Positions 63,801-64,000 of a stretch of 64,000 nucleotides of DNA are shown here, piece after piece. The notes beneath the pieces were generated by a model that was not told the DNA's origin, ran no database searches, and worked only from the letters and a program-made list of their open reading frames with translations. A program made the translations under genes and the position numbers. Source of the DNA: Hydractinia symbiolongicarpus (lineage: Eukaryota > Cnidaria > Hydrozoa > Anthoathecata > Hydractiniidae); assembly GCF_029227915.1 (NCBI RefSeq), contig NC_079882.1, forward strand, positions 26,603,001 through 26,667,000, in the 5' to 3' direction. Position 1 is the first letter of the stretch, and each line of letters begins with the position of its first letter.

Positions 63801-64000
63801 CTGCTTCTTGAATATGAAAAAACGCATCCCCTCTTTTCAAAAAATGCTTTCTTCGATACACATGTACCCAAAATATATTCTTGCGAAAAAACGGATTATA
63901 TTTACTGGCTGTGTCTGTAATAAAAGTCGCTTCTATTTCAGGTAGCATCAAAATTATACATTGAACCTTGATTTTTATAATTTGAGCATACAAATGATGT
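60848..64000 (-). CDS. NMDA-like ionotropic glutamate receptor subunit, 5' end beyond window
   Basis: Minus-strand exons 63728 to at least 63993, 62563-63562, 61474-61622 and 60848-61283 join in phase; the stop TAA is at 60848-60850. The first visible exon is the end of the amino-terminal domain. Ligand-binding lobe S1 has the CCTGLIIEFLSYIMKK, GSWTGIIKDVYTGKADIG and SITTLYERSKYVDFTEPIL segments; the Arg in ERSKYVDF is the expected carboxylate-binding residue. M1 follows near 62850, then a pore loop (YLSGLLFQRDMGGKNPKRWG) and M3 with STYTANLTAS. S2 includes FGVMNNTSFQLYMMKK and ELDGYIADYTYLKYL with the expected Asp. M4 is FGGLLVITLLSYGVSLFVLL, then a short tail ending ESVSQ. The paired CC of S1 and the upstream Cys-rich loop point to the NMDA class rather than AMPA or kainate. 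The pore loop has Gln-Arg-Asp where GluN2 has Asn-Asn-Ser. Confidence 0.92.
61673..61762. mobile_element. 90-bp MITE
   Basis: The ends CAACCTTGTTCCCAGGGC and, reverse complemented, CAACCTTGACCCAAGAAC form terminal inverted repeats. It is the same family as 59023-59113. It lies in an intron of the glutamate receptor gene. Confidence 0.6.
61850..62077 (+). mobile_element. Second tRNA-like SINE family member
   Basis: The head has a tRNA-like stretch (TTATGGCTTGTGGTTATGGA, then GGTCCGTGGTTCGCTC in the B-box position). The body carries CTACGGGTTAACCCATGC and TGAGTGAAATTGG, the same core as the SINEs at 21431 and 38741, but its 3' end (CCCACATTGATGTGGCTATA) and AAT-rich tail differ. It lies in a glutamate receptor intron. 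Confidence 0.65.
62078..62141. repeat. (AAT)n microsatellite
   Basis: An AATAATAAT tract with occasional extra bases that forms the tail of the SINE ending at 62077. Confidence 0.85.

Noticed and set aside
1-64000. CRISPR arrays, bacterial operons or prophage
   Set aside because: Spliced eukaryotic genes throughout. The tandem repeats lack unique spacers of constant size.

Overview
The window is AT-rich, intron-dense metazoan nuclear DNA. Several things together suggest a cnidarian, most likely a hydrozoan: an NMDA-type glutamate receptor, a secreted NIDO plus chitin-binding protein, a KDZ-type transposase gene, tRNA-derived SINEs and many short DNA-transposon remnants. The phylum is an inference; the species is not determined. 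Introns follow GT-AG rules and protein-coding exons are mostly 50-400 bases.

Layout. 1-14052 (minus): the nucleoporin NUP188, from its start codon to near its C terminus; the last exon or exons lie beyond base 1. 15797-25589 (minus): HPS3, a BLOC-2 subunit, complete. 25590-31780: gene-poor DNA holding a 1.66-kb TIR transposon and a LINE 3' fragment inserted in a SINE. 31781-33030 (plus): a small acidic reading frame and a cysteine-containing membrane or secreted protein of unknown function. 33607-37495 (plus): a multi-exon KDZ-type transposase gene with one frameshift. 37496-43571: repeats, namely nested SINEs, a 634-bp MITE, a degraded copy of the 27-kb transposon interior and two tandem arrays. 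43572-43829 (minus): a terminal exon of a gene I do not recognise. 44488-52174 (plus): the tRNA pseudouridine synthase PUS3, complete in 15 exons, with a decayed P2X7-like zinc-domain pseudogene in intron 1. 52575-59858 (minus): a complete five-exon gene for a secreted protein with one NIDO domain and two chitin-binding type-2 domains. 60848-64000 (minus): the ligand-binding, pore and C-terminal parts of an NMDA-like receptor subunit whose 5' part lies beyond the window.

The genes are unrelated housekeeping or tissue genes (nuclear pore, lysosome-related organelles, tRNA modification, extracellular matrix, synaptic receptor), not a pathway cluster. The most unusual material is the KDZ region with the unknown protein before it, the receptor's non-canonical pore loop, the second chitin-binding domain that lacks exactly one disulfide pair, and a layered set of mobile-element families, several nested in one another.

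Exon limits were read by eye from splice sites plus continuity of protein similarity to families I know. No alignment program or database was used.
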